This document shows, piece by piece, positions 17,498 through 26,971 of a DNA stretch of 39,279 nucleotides. The stretch comes from Fibrobacteria bacterium (GTDB taxonomy: Bacteria > Fibrobacterota > Fibrobacteria > UBA11236). Below the pieces are notes generated by a model. That model ran no database searches. It saw nothing but the letters and a program-made list of their open reading frames with translations, and was not told where the DNA came from. The stretch spans positions 1 through 39,279 of the forward strand of contig JADGQO010000200.1 in assembly GCA_017881725.1 (NCBI GenBank). The letters are read 5' to 3'. How positions within the stretch are numbered: the first letter of the stretch is position 1; each line of letters starts with the position of its first letter. The position numbers and the translations under genes are program-made.

Positions 17498-18892
17498 TCA
17501 GTCGTGGCCGTTTCCGGCATGAATGGCAGCAGTGGCAGCAGTGGCGAGAGCAGTAAGTGTGGATGCCGGCAGCGCCCAGGTTTGCGGCGTGTTCTCATGC
17601 GGATGGGCGAGAAATAGATTGCCGACTTCGAATAGGAAATCGCGCGTGCCGCGATAGCCGATGGTGACGCGGTTTCCCGCGCCCAATCGATCAAAGAGAG
17701 GCATGCCCACCCGATGCAGCGGAACGCCGAGTCGCTCGGAGGCCGGCCTTCCATGCGAATGGGTCATGATTAAATCACAGCCCTCGGCCAGCTTCTCCAA
17801 ATCCTCGAGGTCTCCGATGAGGACTTCTTCGGCTGGAACGGATGCGAGCAACGGCGACTGGGTGGTCGTGACCGCACCGGTGATCTTGGCCCCCAGTTCC
17901 GTCATGGTCATGGCGAGGGAGAACAACAGGTCGGGTTCGGCTCCGATCACGATGCGTTTTCCTCCGATGAAAAAATGCGCGTCGAGCATGGCGTCCAGGA
18001 GCTGGCTGCGTTGCCGCCGATACTTCTCCGGTACGGTAACACCGGAGATACGCATGAGTTCGGTCATCAAAGCATCATTGGGCGCGAGACCGGTCAAGCG
18101 GGGCAATACCGTGAAGGGGACGCTGGATTTTTTCTCCAGGGCTTCGGCGCAGGGCCGCATTTGCTCCCCAATCGCAAGGGTATGCGCCGACGCGCTCATG
18201 GCGTGCGCTTGCGCCAAAGTCGTTCCTCCCAATGTGGTGGGGCTGAAGGCGTCGGACATGTGGCCGTCGAGCGATCCGGACACGTCGGGAAGGATGATGG
18301 GAGTCAAACCGAAAGCCATTATGATTTCACGCAACTCTTCCAAGTCGCCTGGAGTGAGATGACATCCGGGCAGCACATTGATTTGAGTCTGAATCCGGTC
18401 GTGGCCCGGGGGCGTCTCGATCAGCGCGTCGACAAAGGCCGTCACCGCCTTGGCCCAGCCGTCTTGAAAGGCGCCGACGAAGTCGGGAGTTGAAACACAG
18501 ACCAAGGCCGTATCCCTTACTTCGGGATGTTTTTGGCGTATCAATTCCAGATGGCCCTTCACGTCATCGCCTTTGGTCTCGGTGAGCCCCGTGGAGCAGA
18601 TGGCGATCAAATCTGGTTTGGCGCGCTCGCGAATATTCAGGATGGCTTTTTCCAGATTTTCATAGCCGCCGAGAATGGTGGTGGTCTCATTCATGGCCGT
18701 AGTTTGCAGGGGAATCGCCTCGCGGAAATGCCGCACCAGAAGCACCAAGCCGAAAGACGTGCACCCCTGCGAGCCATGCATGACGGGCATGCAATGATTC
18801 ATGCCGAGAAAGGCATAACTCGCTCCCAGGGGCTGGCTCATTTTCAGGGGATTGACCGCAGCGGCCTTACTGGAGGTTTTCACGATGGCCAT
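17498..18892 (-). CDS. nifN: NifN, FeMo-cofactor scaffold beta subunit
   Basis: 464 residues, homologous to NifK. Cluster-type Cys near KMSQPLGASYAFLGMNHC and HGSQGC, and TGLTETKGDD in place of NifK's [11 protein letters not shown]. NifN forms a heterotetramer with NifE on which the FeMo-cofactor is completed. ATG 18892 is 2 nt after the nifE stop with GGGAG 5 nt upstream, so translation is coupled; the TTG 12 nt further up is less likely. C-terminus is Ala/Thr-rich. Confidence 0.93.
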   Translation of the reverse strand: MAIVKTSSKAAAVNPLKMSQPLGASYAFLGMNHCMPVMHGSQGCTSFGLVLLVRHFREAIPLQTTAMNETTTILGGYENLEKAILNIRERAKPDLIAICSTGLTETKGDDVKGHLELIRQKHPEVRDTALVCVSTPDFVGAFQDGWAKAVTAFVDALIETPPGHDRIQTQINVLPGCHLTPGDLEELREIIMAFGLTPIILPDVSGSLDGHMSDAFSPTTLGGTTLAQAHAMSASAHTLAIGEQMRPCAEALEKKSSVPFTVLPRLTGLAPNDALMTELMRISGVTVPEKYRRQRSQLLDAMLDAHFFIGGKRIVIGAEPDLLFSLAMTMTELGAKITGAVTTTQSPLLASVPAEEVLIGDLEDLEKLAEGCDLIMTHSHGRPASERLGVPLHRVGMPLFDRLGAGNRVTIGYRGTRDFLFEVGNLFLAHPHENTPQTWALPASTLTALATAATAAIHAGNGHD

Positions 18893-18894
18893 GC

Positions 18895-20274
18895 TTACTC
18901 CCAAGGCGCTTTACTGCGCACCTGTTCCCAGACCGGATTGGAAATCGTCTTGTCGATTTCTTCGATGAGTTTCACCATGCCCGCATAACCGGCATACGCA
19001 TGATGCCTTTCCTGATTGATGTCGAGCCAAGGCATTTTGGCTTTGAGGGCTACGAATTGCGAGCGGCCACCCGAGAGCATGATGTCGGCCCGCGCGTCTT
19101 TCAACATCTGGTACATTTCGCGCGGCCTCATGTCGTCCAGCATATGGGCTTCATCGCCCATGATTTCCTTGATGCGGGCCTTGTCTTCTTTGGTCGATTT
19201 CTTGACGCTGGTGCCTACGATTTCCATGCCTGCCTCCTGCAAGGCCGCGACCACGGACCACGATTTCACGCCGCCGGTGATCAGCAAAACCTTCTTCCCC
19301 TTGAGCCGGGCCTTGTAGGGCTCAATGCTCGCCCAGGCGCGGGCTTCTTCCGCTGCGATCAGCTTTTCGGTGCGGGCGAGGATGTCGTCCGGCGCACCGC
19401 GCATCACCAAGAGGCGTGCGATTTCCCGCAGCGAATCGGACATGTCACCAATGCCGTAGAAGGATCCTTCGAAATAGGGGATTTGATAACGCTCCTCCAT
19501 CTTGCGCGCGATATTGATCATGGCTTTGGAACAGACCATCATGGCGGCGCGCGCGCGGTGCGAGTATGCCACCTCGCGGTACTTCGCGTCGCCGCTTAGG
19601 CAGGCGAGAACGCGTACGCCCATGGCGTCGAGCAGGGGTTTTACTTGCCAGAGTTCGCCCGACAAATTGTATTCCCCGATGATATTGATGTCATAGGGCG
19701 TGGTGTACTCGGGCTCCTGCGTGCCGATGACATAGTCGAGCAGGGCCTCGCCGCCGAGTTTGTTGCCGAGATTTTTCACGCCCGCGAAGCCTGGCGAATT
19801 GACGGGTATGACGGGCTTGCCGAATTTTTTAGCGGCGGCCTTACACACGGCTTCGATATCGTCGCCTATCAAAGCGGTGACGCAGGTTTGATACACGAAG
19901 ACGGCGGGCGGATTGTATTTCTCGATGATTTCCTTCACTGCTTTGTACAAGCGTTTTTCCCCGCCATAAACCACGTCCAGCTCATTGATATCGGTGGTGA
20001 ATCCGGTGCGATACGTGGCGGAGCCCGAGGAAAGCGCATGGCGATTATCCCAGGAATTGCCTTCGCAGGCAATGGGACCATGCACCAAGTGCGCGACATC
20101 CGTGATGGGCTGCAACGCGATTTTCGCCCCGTCGAAAGCGCATCCGCCGGCGGCCGCACCAGGTGCAAGTTGCTTGGTGCAGCCTTTCTTCCGTTCCTTT
20201 TCCGACTTGCTTAGATTCTTTCCGCAAGCGGGTTCTTCGAAGACCACTTGAATCTTGCTCGTAAGCGTACTCAT
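18895..20274 (-). CDS. nifE: NifE, FeMo-cofactor scaffold alpha subunit
   Basis: 459 residues, NifD-like. Conserved Cys in KLAPGAAAGGCAFDGA-type region, GPIACEGNSWDNR and VYQTCVTALIGDDI; C-terminal LDINQERHHAYAGYAGM replaces NifD's His region. With NifN it is the scaffold for cofactor maturation. 35 nt after nifK; coupled to nifN. Normal length. Confidence 0.94.
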   Translation of the reverse strand: MSTLTSKIQVVFEEPACGKNLSKSEKERKKGCTKQLAPGAAAGGCAFDGAKIALQPITDVAHLVHGPIACEGNSWDNRHALSSGSATYRTGFTTDINELDVVYGGEKRLYKAVKEIIEKYNPPAVFVYQTCVTALIGDDIEAVCKAAAKKFGKPVIPVNSPGFAGVKNLGNKLGGEALLDYVIGTQEPEYTTPYDINIIGEYNLSGELWQVKPLLDAMGVRVLACLSGDAKYREVAYSHRARAAMMVCSKAMINIARKMEERYQIPYFEGSFYGIGDMSDSLREIARLLVMRGAPDDILARTEKLIAAEEARAWASIEPYKARLKGKKVLLITGGVKSWSVVAALQEAGMEIVGTSVKKSTKEDKARIKEIMGDEAHMLDDMRPREMYQMLKDARADIMLSGGRSQFVALKAKMPWLDINQERHHAYAGYAGMVKLIEEIDKTISNPVWEQVRSKAPWE

Positions 20275-20309
20275 GTTTGTCTCCTTTCCTCCGAGCCCGC
20301 GTCAGCTCC

Positions 20310-21869
20310 CTATCGGATGATGTCGAAGCTGTAATCGGTCTTGGCCGTTTCCTGGGTGTTCTGGTCAATATCATCGAAGATCTTGTCCAGGATTTTCACC
20401 AGCACATTCATCCCACCTTGATATCCCCATAGCGGATAGCGGTGATGATGATGGCGATCAAAAATCGGAAAGCCGATGCGTATCAGGGGCACGCCCGTGT
20501 CGCGTTCCAAGAACTTGCCATAGGTATTGCCGATCAGGAAATCGACTTTATCCGTGAATAGCAAGGAACGCATGTGCCATAAATCCTTGCCGGCATACAC
20601 ATGGCAGTTTTTTCCGAAGGGCGAGCTGTCAAACAAGGCTTGCACCTTTACAGCCCAGTCCTTGCCGCCATTAGTGGCCAGCACGGTAGTCGGCTCCGCG
20701 CCGAGTTCCAGCAGGAAAGCCGCCAGGCCGAGGCACAGATCCGGGTCTCCGTAAATGGCGAATTTTTTACCGTGGATGTGCGCGTTCGAATCGGCAATGG
20801 CGTCTACGAGACGTCCACGCTCCTTGGTCAAGGCATCGGGTATTTCCTTGCCGCTCAGTCGAGCAACTTCCATCAGGAATTTGTCGGTGCCGGCAATGCC
20901 AATCGGGTGATTGAGAGCGACGGTTTCCTGACCATGCAATGCGATGAAGGGCAGGGTTTTTTCGGTGCAGTATTCCTGCATGGAAATGGTCGCCTTGGCA
21001 TGCAGCGAATTCGCCGCATCTTCCAAGGTGGTACCGCCGTCATACATGCGGAATTCACCGTCGGTGGGTGTGTCCCATACGTCGCTATTGTCGCCGACAA
21101 TGGTGTATTCCACTCCCATCAGGTCGAATATGCGTTTGATTTCCCGGAGATTGCCCACGGTATAACCGTCGAAACCGCCGATGAAATTGATCTTTCCGTT
21201 AGGCTGCCTTTCGAGCTTGGGAACCGTTCCCGCCTTGCCGTCCCAGAAATGCGCCAATATGCCTTTCATCACGTTATCATAACCCGTGACGTGGCTACCC
21301 ACGAAGGCCGGGGTATGCGCGAAGGGGACGTCGAAATCCATGGGAACAGATTGCTTCTCCTTGGCATTCTTGATGAAAGCGTTCAAGTCGTCGCCGATGA
21401 CTTCGGCCATGCATGTCGACGAGACCGCTATCATCTTCGGCTTGTAGAGGCTATAAGCATTCGCCAAGCCGTCGATCATGTTGTTCAATCCACCGAAAAC
21501 GGCGGCGTCTTCGGTCATGGAGGAGGAGACACACGAAGTGGGTTCCTTGAAATGCCTGGAGAAATGGCTGCGGTAATAGGCCACGCAGCCCTGGGATCCA
21601 TGCACGAAAGGCAAGGTGCTCTCGAAACCCACCGCCGCGAATACCGCACCCAAAGGCTGGCAGGCCTTGGCGGGATTGATGGTTAAAGCCTCGCGGGCGA
21701 AATTCTTTTCGCGATACTCGGGAGTCTTCAACCACTCCCGCACTTTCGCGACTTCGATTTCGGCGACCGGTTGCTCGAAATTCTTCTTTTTGTTCTCAAG
21801 CATTTCCTTGTATTCCGGCTCGCGGAACAGGGTGAAATGATCGAGGATTTTATCGGCGTTCTGGCTCAT
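20310..21869 (-). CDS. nifK: Mo-nitrogenase MoFe protein beta subunit
   Basis: 519 residues with the N-terminal extension typical of group I-like NifK. P-cluster Cys ligands appear in [22 protein letters not shown] and [39 protein letters not shown] is the classic signature. 10 nt downstream of nifD. C-terminal [24 protein letters not shown] is conserved. Confidence 0.96.
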   Translation of the reverse strand: MSQNADKILDHFTLFREPEYKEMLENKKKNFEQPVAEIEVAKVREWLKTPEYREKNFAREALTINPAKACQPLGAVFAAVGFESTLPFVHGSQGCVAYYRSHFSRHFKEPTSCVSSSMTEDAAVFGGLNNMIDGLANAYSLYKPKMIAVSSTCMAEVIGDDLNAFIKNAKEKQSVPMDFDVPFAHTPAFVGSHVTGYDNVMKGILAHFWDGKAGTVPKLERQPNGKINFIGGFDGYTVGNLREIKRIFDLMGVEYTIVGDNSDVWDTPTDGEFRMYDGGTTLEDAANSLHAKATISMQEYCTEKTLPFIALHGQETVALNHPIGIAGTDKFLMEVARLSGKEIPDALTKERGRLVDAIADSNAHIHGKKFAIYGDPDLCLGLAAFLLELGAEPTTVLATNGGKDWAVKVQALFDSSPFGKNCHVYAGKDLWHMRSLLFTDKVDFLIGNTYGKFLERDTGVPLIRIGFPIFDRHHHHRYPLWGYQGGMNVLVKILDKIFDDIDQNTQETAKTDYSFDIIR

Positions 21870-21879
21870 GGCTATTCCC

Positions 21880-23352
21880 TCACTTCGCTTTCTTCCAAGG
21901 TGTTTTGGTCAACGCCCAAACGGGCGAATTGATGGCCATGTCCATGTCGCGCGCGAAAATCGCGAAACCGTCATAGCCGTGATAGGGGCCGGAATAATCC
22001 CAGGAGTGCATTTGCCGGAAGGGTACGCCCATTTTCTGAAAGACGTATTTCTCCTTGATGCCTGAACCCACGAGATCCGGCTGCACCTTTTCGACGAACT
22101 TCTCGAATTCGAATCCGGTGACGTCGTCATAGATCAGGGTGCCGTCCTTGATATAATGCGTGGTGCGCTGGTAGTCGTCGTTGTGGCCGAATTCATAGCC
22201 GGTGCCGACCACTTCCATGCCGAGATCCTCGTAAGCGCCGATGACGTGACGCGGACGCAGGCCGCCCACGAACAACATCACCTTTTTGCCGGCGAGCCGG
22301 GGTTTGTACTTGTCGATGACGGCCTGGGTGAGGGCCTTGTATTTCGCGATGACGCGCTCGGCGCCTTCCTTGATTTTGTCGTCGAAATGTCCCGCGATGG
22401 CGCGCAGGGACTCTTCGATCTTGGACGGCCCGAAGAAGTTGTATTCCACCCAGGGAATGCCGTACTTCTCTTCCATGTGCCGCGAGATGTAATTCATCGA
22501 CCGGTAGCAATGCAGCACGTTGAGCTTGGCCTTGGGCGTCGCCTCCAATTCAGCGATGGTTCCGTCACCGGACCATTGCGAGATGACGCGCAGACCCATT
22601 TCTTCGAGCAGGATGCGCGAAGACCAGGCGTCGCCGCCGATATTGTAGTCGCCGATAATGGCCACGTCATAGGGCGTGCCTACGAAACCATTGTCCTTGC
22701 CGTCCAGCTTATTGAACACAAAATCGCGGATGGTGTCGTTGGCGAGATGATGCCCCAACGATTGCGACACGCCGCGGAATCCTTCGCACCGTACAGGCAC
22801 TATGGTCTTGCCGCCGTATTCCTTCGACTTGGCTTTGGAGACGGCTTCGATGTCGTCGCCGATAAGCCCGATAGGGCATTCCGATTGCACCGTGATGCCC
22901 TTATTGAGCGGGAACAGTTCTTGGATTTCGTCCATGATTTTGGCGAGCTTCTTGTCGCCGCCGAACACGATGTCCTTTTCCTGGAAGTCGGACGTGAATT
23001 GCATGGTCACGAAGGAATCGACGCCCGTGGTGCCGATATAATAGTTGCGGCGGGCAGCCCAGGAATATTGGCCGCAGCCGACCGGTCCGTGGCTGATGTG
23101 AATCATGTCCTTGATGGGACCCCAGACCACGCCCTTGGAACCGGCATAGGCGCAGCCGCGAATGGTCATCACCCCGGGGATCGATTTGATATTCGACTTC
23201 ACCCCGCAATCGGGTTTGCCTTCTTCAAAAGTCCCGAGATGTTTCTCTCGGCGCTTGCCGAATTTCTCGGGATAGGCTTGCAACACATCCGTGATGATTT
23301 GTTGGTTGCGCGCCTTGATGTCGGTTTCATCAGCAACTGTGTTTAAGCTCAT
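21880..23352 (-). CDS. nifD: Mo-nitrogenase MoFe protein alpha subunit
   Basis: 490 residues. P-cluster Cys in [25 protein letters not shown] and [12 protein letters not shown]. The FeMo-cofactor Cys ligand is in [14 protein letters not shown] and the His ligand in [17 protein letters not shown], so it is the Mo type with a full cofactor site rather than Vnf/Anf. Start ATG 23352 with a GGGA element. Second gene of the operon, 70 nt after nifH with a strong hairpin between. Confidence 0.96.
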   Translation of the reverse strand: MSLNTVADETDIKARNQQIITDVLQAYPEKFGKRREKHLGTFEEGKPDCGVKSNIKSIPGVMTIRGCAYAGSKGVVWGPIKDMIHISHGPVGCGQYSWAARRNYYIGTTGVDSFVTMQFTSDFQEKDIVFGGDKKLAKIMDEIQELFPLNKGITVQSECPIGLIGDDIEAVSKAKSKEYGGKTIVPVRCEGFRGVSQSLGHHLANDTIRDFVFNKLDGKDNGFVGTPYDVAIIGDYNIGGDAWSSRILLEEMGLRVISQWSGDGTIAELEATPKAKLNVLHCYRSMNYISRHMEEKYGIPWVEYNFFGPSKIEESLRAIAGHFDDKIKEGAERVIAKYKALTQAVIDKYKPRLAGKKVMLFVGGLRPRHVIGAYEDLGMEVVGTGYEFGHNDDYQRTTHYIKDGTLIYDDVTGFEFEKFVEKVQPDLVGSGIKEKYVFQKMGVPFRQMHSWDYSGPYHGYDGFAIFARDMDMAINSPVWALTKTPWKKAK

Positions 23353-23377
23353 GGTATTCCCTTTTAATTTCTGTGAT

Positions 23378-23401
23378 CCCCCTTCCCGTGCGGGAGGGGG
23401 G
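23378..23401 (-). other. Stable hairpin between nifH and nifD
   Basis: CCCCCTTCCC (23378-23387) pairs with GGGAGGGGGG (23392-23401) with one G-T wobble and a 4-nt loop. There is no following T-run on the minus strand, so read-through is expected. It may stabilise the nifH message or attenuate, raising NifH over NifDK. Confidence 0.65.
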
Positions 23402-23422
23402 CAAGTCCTATGACTTGATTGC

Positions 23423-24388
<966 letters not shown>

Positions 24389-24418
24389 TCACAGCCTTAC
24401 GCTGTTGTAGGAGTAATT

Positions 24419-24434
24419 TGCAAGCGCCGTGCCA
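24419..24434 (-). promoter_or_regulatory. Sigma54 promoter of the nifHDKENX operon
   Basis: On the minus strand TGGCACGGCGCTTGCA is a perfect match to TGGCAC-N5-TTGCW. Predicted start is near 24408, giving a leader of about 90 nt before nifH. Two NifA-type sites lie about 80 and 125 nt upstream. Confidence 0.93.
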
Positions 24435-24504
24435 GCTGTTTCGGCCTCGAAGAACCGGCCATATTCCGGTGTATTCAGCGCGATTCACATGGGGGATTAT
24501 TTTT

Positions 24505-24520
24505 TGTTTCAAACCCGACA
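24505..24520. promoter_or_regulatory. NifA-type activator site 1
   Basis: TGTTTCAAACCCGACA fits TGT-N10-ACA. Its centre is about 80 nt upstream of the nifH -24 element. Confidence 0.72.
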
Positions 24521-24548
24521 GGATTTTATGTACCCCAGGTCGCGTTTC

Positions 24549-24564
24549 TGTAGGAAAGAGGACA
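24549..24564. promoter_or_regulatory. NifA-type activator site 2
   Basis: TGTAGGAAAGAGGACA fits TGT-N10-ACA, 44 nt (about four helical turns) from site 1, so on the same DNA face. It is also about 100 nt upstream of the divergent -24/-12-like element. Confidence 0.72.
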
Positions 24565-24585
24565 AAGCAAAACCTCTTGGTCGCT

Positions 24586-24648
24586 TTTATTTCAGGCGCT
24601 ACTTCTAATATTTCAGCCGTTACGTCCAATATTCCAACCGTTACATCC
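24586..24648. repeat. Three 21-nt tandem repeats in the nifH/receiver intergenic region
   Basis: Units at 24586-24606, 24607-24627 and 24628-24648 share the pattern WATTYCARSCGYTAC followed by NTCY. The second and third units agree at 17 of 21 positions. The period equals two helical turns. It lies between the NifA-type sites and the receiver-like gene. Confidence 0.7.
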
Positions 24649-24657
24649 AAATGAACA

Positions 24658-24673
24658 AGGAACGAAACTTGCT
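24658..24673 (+). promoter_or_regulatory. Probable sigma54 element of the receiver-hemoglobin pair
   Basis: AGGAACGAAACTTGCT has GG (24659-24660) and GC (24671-24672) 10 nt apart, with a consensus -12 part and a weaker -24 part. CGAAACTTGCTT is shared with the DraG-DraT promoter. Predicted start is near 24684, 21 nt before the GTG. Confidence 0.55.
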
Positions 24674-24704
24674 TTCCATAGTTCCAGATTAATTTTCCTT
24701 CGAG

Positions 24705-25136
24705 GTGTTTACGCAAATCGGTGTTGAGAGCTCCCGTGCCGTGGACAATAAGCGGATATTCGTGATCGAAAAAAACGAAATCATTCGGGCGGCCCTGCAA
24801 TTCATGCTTCACGATGAAAACGAAACCCATGAGATTTCCACCCTCGCCGATGCTTATGAAAAAGCCGTGGCCTGGAAACCCGACGTCATATTATTGGGTC
24901 TGAGCCATGTTCAAGAACACGGCATTCCCTTGATCCGCGAGATACACGACCGCATTCCTCGCGTAAAAATCGCGCTGGTGGCGGAATCCCCTTTAGACCC
25001 ATTGGCCAAGGAAGCCCTGAAACATGGCGCCTCGACCCTAATCGCCAAGCCTTTCACGATTGAATCCGTGCGCCGTAAAGTGGATATTCTCTTAGGGAGA
25101 CGGACCTCGCTTGGCATTCAGGTCCAGGTCACTTAG
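24705..25136 (+). CDS. Atypical receiver-domain protein lacking the phosphoacceptor Asp
   Basis: 143 residues, a single CheY-like fold with no output domain. Beta-1 reads IFVIEKNEII where functional receivers have an acidic pair; the phosphorylation position in PDVILLGL is Gly (G65); the Thr/Ser of beta-4 is Ala (LVAES). Only the Lys of LIAKPF (K115) remains. It therefore cannot be phosphorylated in the usual way and probably works by protein contact. Start GTG 24705 or GTG 24741, both plausible. Divergent from nifH, 4 nt before the hemoglobin gene, with a -24/-12 element upstream: likely part of the nif regulon. Confidence 0.75.
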   Translation: MFTQIGVESSRAVDNKRIFVIEKNEIIRAALQFMLHDENETHEISTLADAYEKAVAWKPDVILLGLSHVQEHGIPLIREIHDRIPRVKIALVAESPLDPLAKEALKHGASTLIAKPFTIESVRRKVDILLGRRTSLGIQVQVT

Positions 25137-25140
25137 CCTC

Positions 25141-25572
25141 ATGCAAACCCATAGGCGCCCAGTGACTGGAATCATTCTGGAATCAAATTTTGAACGGGTA
25201 GGCGGCCAACCCGCCGTCGACCGGATCGTCGACGCCTTTTATCGCAGAATGGATTCCTTGCCCGAAGCGGCGGCCATCCGTTCCTTGCATCCCTCCGATT
25301 TAACCGAGACCAAGATTGTGCTCAAAAAATATCTGGGCGAATGGCTGGGCGGTCCCAAACAATATTCGAGCGAAAGGGGCCATCCCAAGCTACGCATGCG
25401 GCATCAGCCTTTTCGTATCGGCGATGCTGAACGCGATGCCTGGTTGCTATGCATGGGCGGAGCGCTCGAGGAAGTGGTGCCGTCACCAAGCCTGCGCAAA
25501 CTTTTATTCGATCAACTTGGAAAAGTCGCTGATTGGATGCGCAATGATCCCGTAGCCCTCATGCCGCCATAG
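25141..25572 (+). CDS. Truncated hemoglobin, group II (trHbO-like)
   Basis: 143 residues. YRRM helix B with Y34 (B10), group II signature KKYLGEWLGGPKQYS, proximal His H88 in LRMRHQPF, and Trp G8 W101 in RDAWLLCM. Such proteins bind heme and handle O2 or NO. Four nt after the receiver-like gene, so co-transcribed; next to nifH, a position that suggests O2/NO management during nitrogen fixation (inference; a group I hemoglobin gene lies among nif genes in some Nostoc). The gene converges with the AAA ATPase. Confidence 0.85.
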   Translation: MQTHRRPVTGIILESNFERVGGQPAVDRIVDAFYRRMDSLPEAAAIRSLHPSDLTETKIVLKKYLGEWLGGPKQYSSERGHPKLRMRHQPFRIGDAERDAWLLCMGGALEEVVPSPSLRKLLFDQLGKVADWMRNDPVALMPP

Positions 25573-25601
25573 ATATCAAGGCCGCCGACCATTCGGCCAA
25601 G

Positions 25602-26936
25602 TTAGTTTAGGGCGCTTTCTCCGGACTGCAAAGCGAAATACCAGAATGGCTTGATACGAATCTTTTTTTTAGCGATTTCCACAATGCCATCTTCGTCGTC
25701 AGTGATGATCAGTCCTTTTTTCAATCCGAATTGATCCATCGCTTCGATCAATCCGTCGATTTCCCTTTGCCTCGTCTTGGGGTTGCCCATTTCGAAACAA
25801 GCCTGGATGGCGTGGGACGGCTTGTGGCCGGACATGACCACGAAATCACATTCTCCTTTGCCCGCCGCATAATAGAGATCAAGTCCGCGCCGGTTGAGTT
25901 CGAGGAATACCATGTTTTCCAGGTATCGACCTCGATCCTCCGACGCCGAAAAACGGATGGCGCGCAGCAATCCTTGGTCGATCCCGTAGACTTTCCGCGG
26001 ATACAGCAATTGGTTTTTGGCTTTAGGGCTGTATATGGGCGTCTCATAGAGAAGGAAAACGTCCTTCGCATAGCCCAGAAACGCATTCAAAGTATTCTTC
26101 GTGAAGCGATGCCCGAGGGATTTCAGTTCGCCTTCCAGGTTGGAAATGGACGAAAGGGACGCGAACCGGGACAGTTGAATTTTGAGGTAATCCTCCAGCA
26201 GCCGTTTGTTCTTTACGGTGAACCGTTCCAGGATGTCCCGATTGAACATCGCCCGGTAATTTTCCTGGAGCACCTCCCGGAATCCCACCTCCGGCAATCC
26301 CGGAAATCCGCCCCGCTCCGCGAAATGGAGATAGTTTCTCCTGGCTTCCCTACGCCGGGAACCATGGAGATCGGCGACCTTCGCCGGCGACCTGTCCGCG
26401 CCGTGGGCATCCATGAATTCCGCCAGGCCATACGGTTGTAGGCGCACGGTCCAGGTTCTTCCCCGCAATTCAGTCGCGATTTCCGAACTCAGTAGCTTCG
26501 AAGAAGATCCAGTCAGGATTATCCGCAAGCCGGCATTTTGATCGGACGCGCGCCGGACCCACTTTGACCAATTCGGCACGTTCTGGATTTCGTCCAGAAA
26601 GCACCAAGCGATTTCCGGTTTTTGAATTCCCCGGACTTCCCATTGGGCCTCCAGAAGGTGCGTCAACTCCGCGCCGGTGAGAGGGGTCAGCCGTTCATCC
26701 TCGAAATTCACGTAGATGATGTGATCGCGTGGCGTACCTTTTTCCAGAAGCTCCTTCATCACCTGGAAGCAAAACCAGGTTTTACCGGCCCTACGTGGGC
26801 CGATTATGGAAACTATCCGGCTGGAATGGAATGGCGCCGTATCGGCATCCCTGGGTATCAACCCGGGAATGGGGAAATCATGCCATTCCTGAAGGATGTC
26901 CCTCAACTTGGACTTGATATTATTCGTATCCTCCAC
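25602..26936 (-). CDS. AAA ATPase with DUF4143-type C-terminus
   Basis: 444 residues. AAA_14 domain: Walker A GPRRAGKT (46-53), Walker B CFLDEIQNV (D115, E116), sensor LTGSSS (141-146), and an Arg-rich RGRT. The C-terminal half (KRLLEDYLKIQLSRFASLSSISNLEG, LFLYETPIYSPKAKNQLLYPRKVYGID, ENMVFLELNRRG, CDFVVM) matches DUF4143, a nuclease-fold-like region. Function of these widespread ATPases is unsettled. The first codon is GTG with no ribosome site; a TTGCTA-N17-TATAAT promoter places the transcript start at or next to the GTG, so the message may be leaderless. Confidence 0.85.
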   Translation of the reverse strand: MEDTNNIKSKLRDILQEWHDFPIPGLIPRDADTAPFHSSRIVSIIGPRRAGKTWFCFQVMKELLEKGTPRDHIIYVNFEDERLTPLTGAELTHLLEAQWEVRGIQKPEIAWCFLDEIQNVPNWSKWVRRASDQNAGLRIILTGSSSKLLSSEIATELRGRTWTVRLQPYGLAEFMDAHGADRSPAKVADLHGSRRREARRNYLHFAERGGFPGLPEVGFREVLQENYRAMFNRDILERFTVKNKRLLEDYLKIQLSRFASLSSISNLEGELKSLGHRFTKNTLNAFLGYAKDVFLLYETPIYSPKAKNQLLYPRKVYGIDQGLLRAIRFSASEDRGRYLENMVFLELNRRGLDLYYAAGKGECDFVVMSGHKPSHAIQACFEMGNPKTRQREIDGLIEAMDQFGLKKGLIITDDEDGIVEIAKKKIRIKPFWYFALQSGESALN

Positions 26937-26971
26937 AATACGATTATATATTTATATCGTATTCTTAGCAA
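26937..26971 (-). promoter_or_regulatory. Promoter with overlapping palindrome for the AAA ATPase
   Basis: On the minus strand TTGCTA (26966-26971), 17 nt, TATAAT (26943-26948). AATACGAT (26937-26944) and ATCGTATT (26956-26963) form 8-bp arms across the -10 and spacer, an operator-like layout. A third half-site AATACGA is at 26970-26976. Confidence 0.6.

Noticed and set aside
20601..21686. 361-residue plus-strand frame opposite nifK
   Set aside because: Antisense shadow of nifK.
22156..23346. 396-residue plus-strand frame opposite nifD
   Set aside because: Antisense shadow of a high-GC gene with strong homology; no ribosome site and no family motifs.
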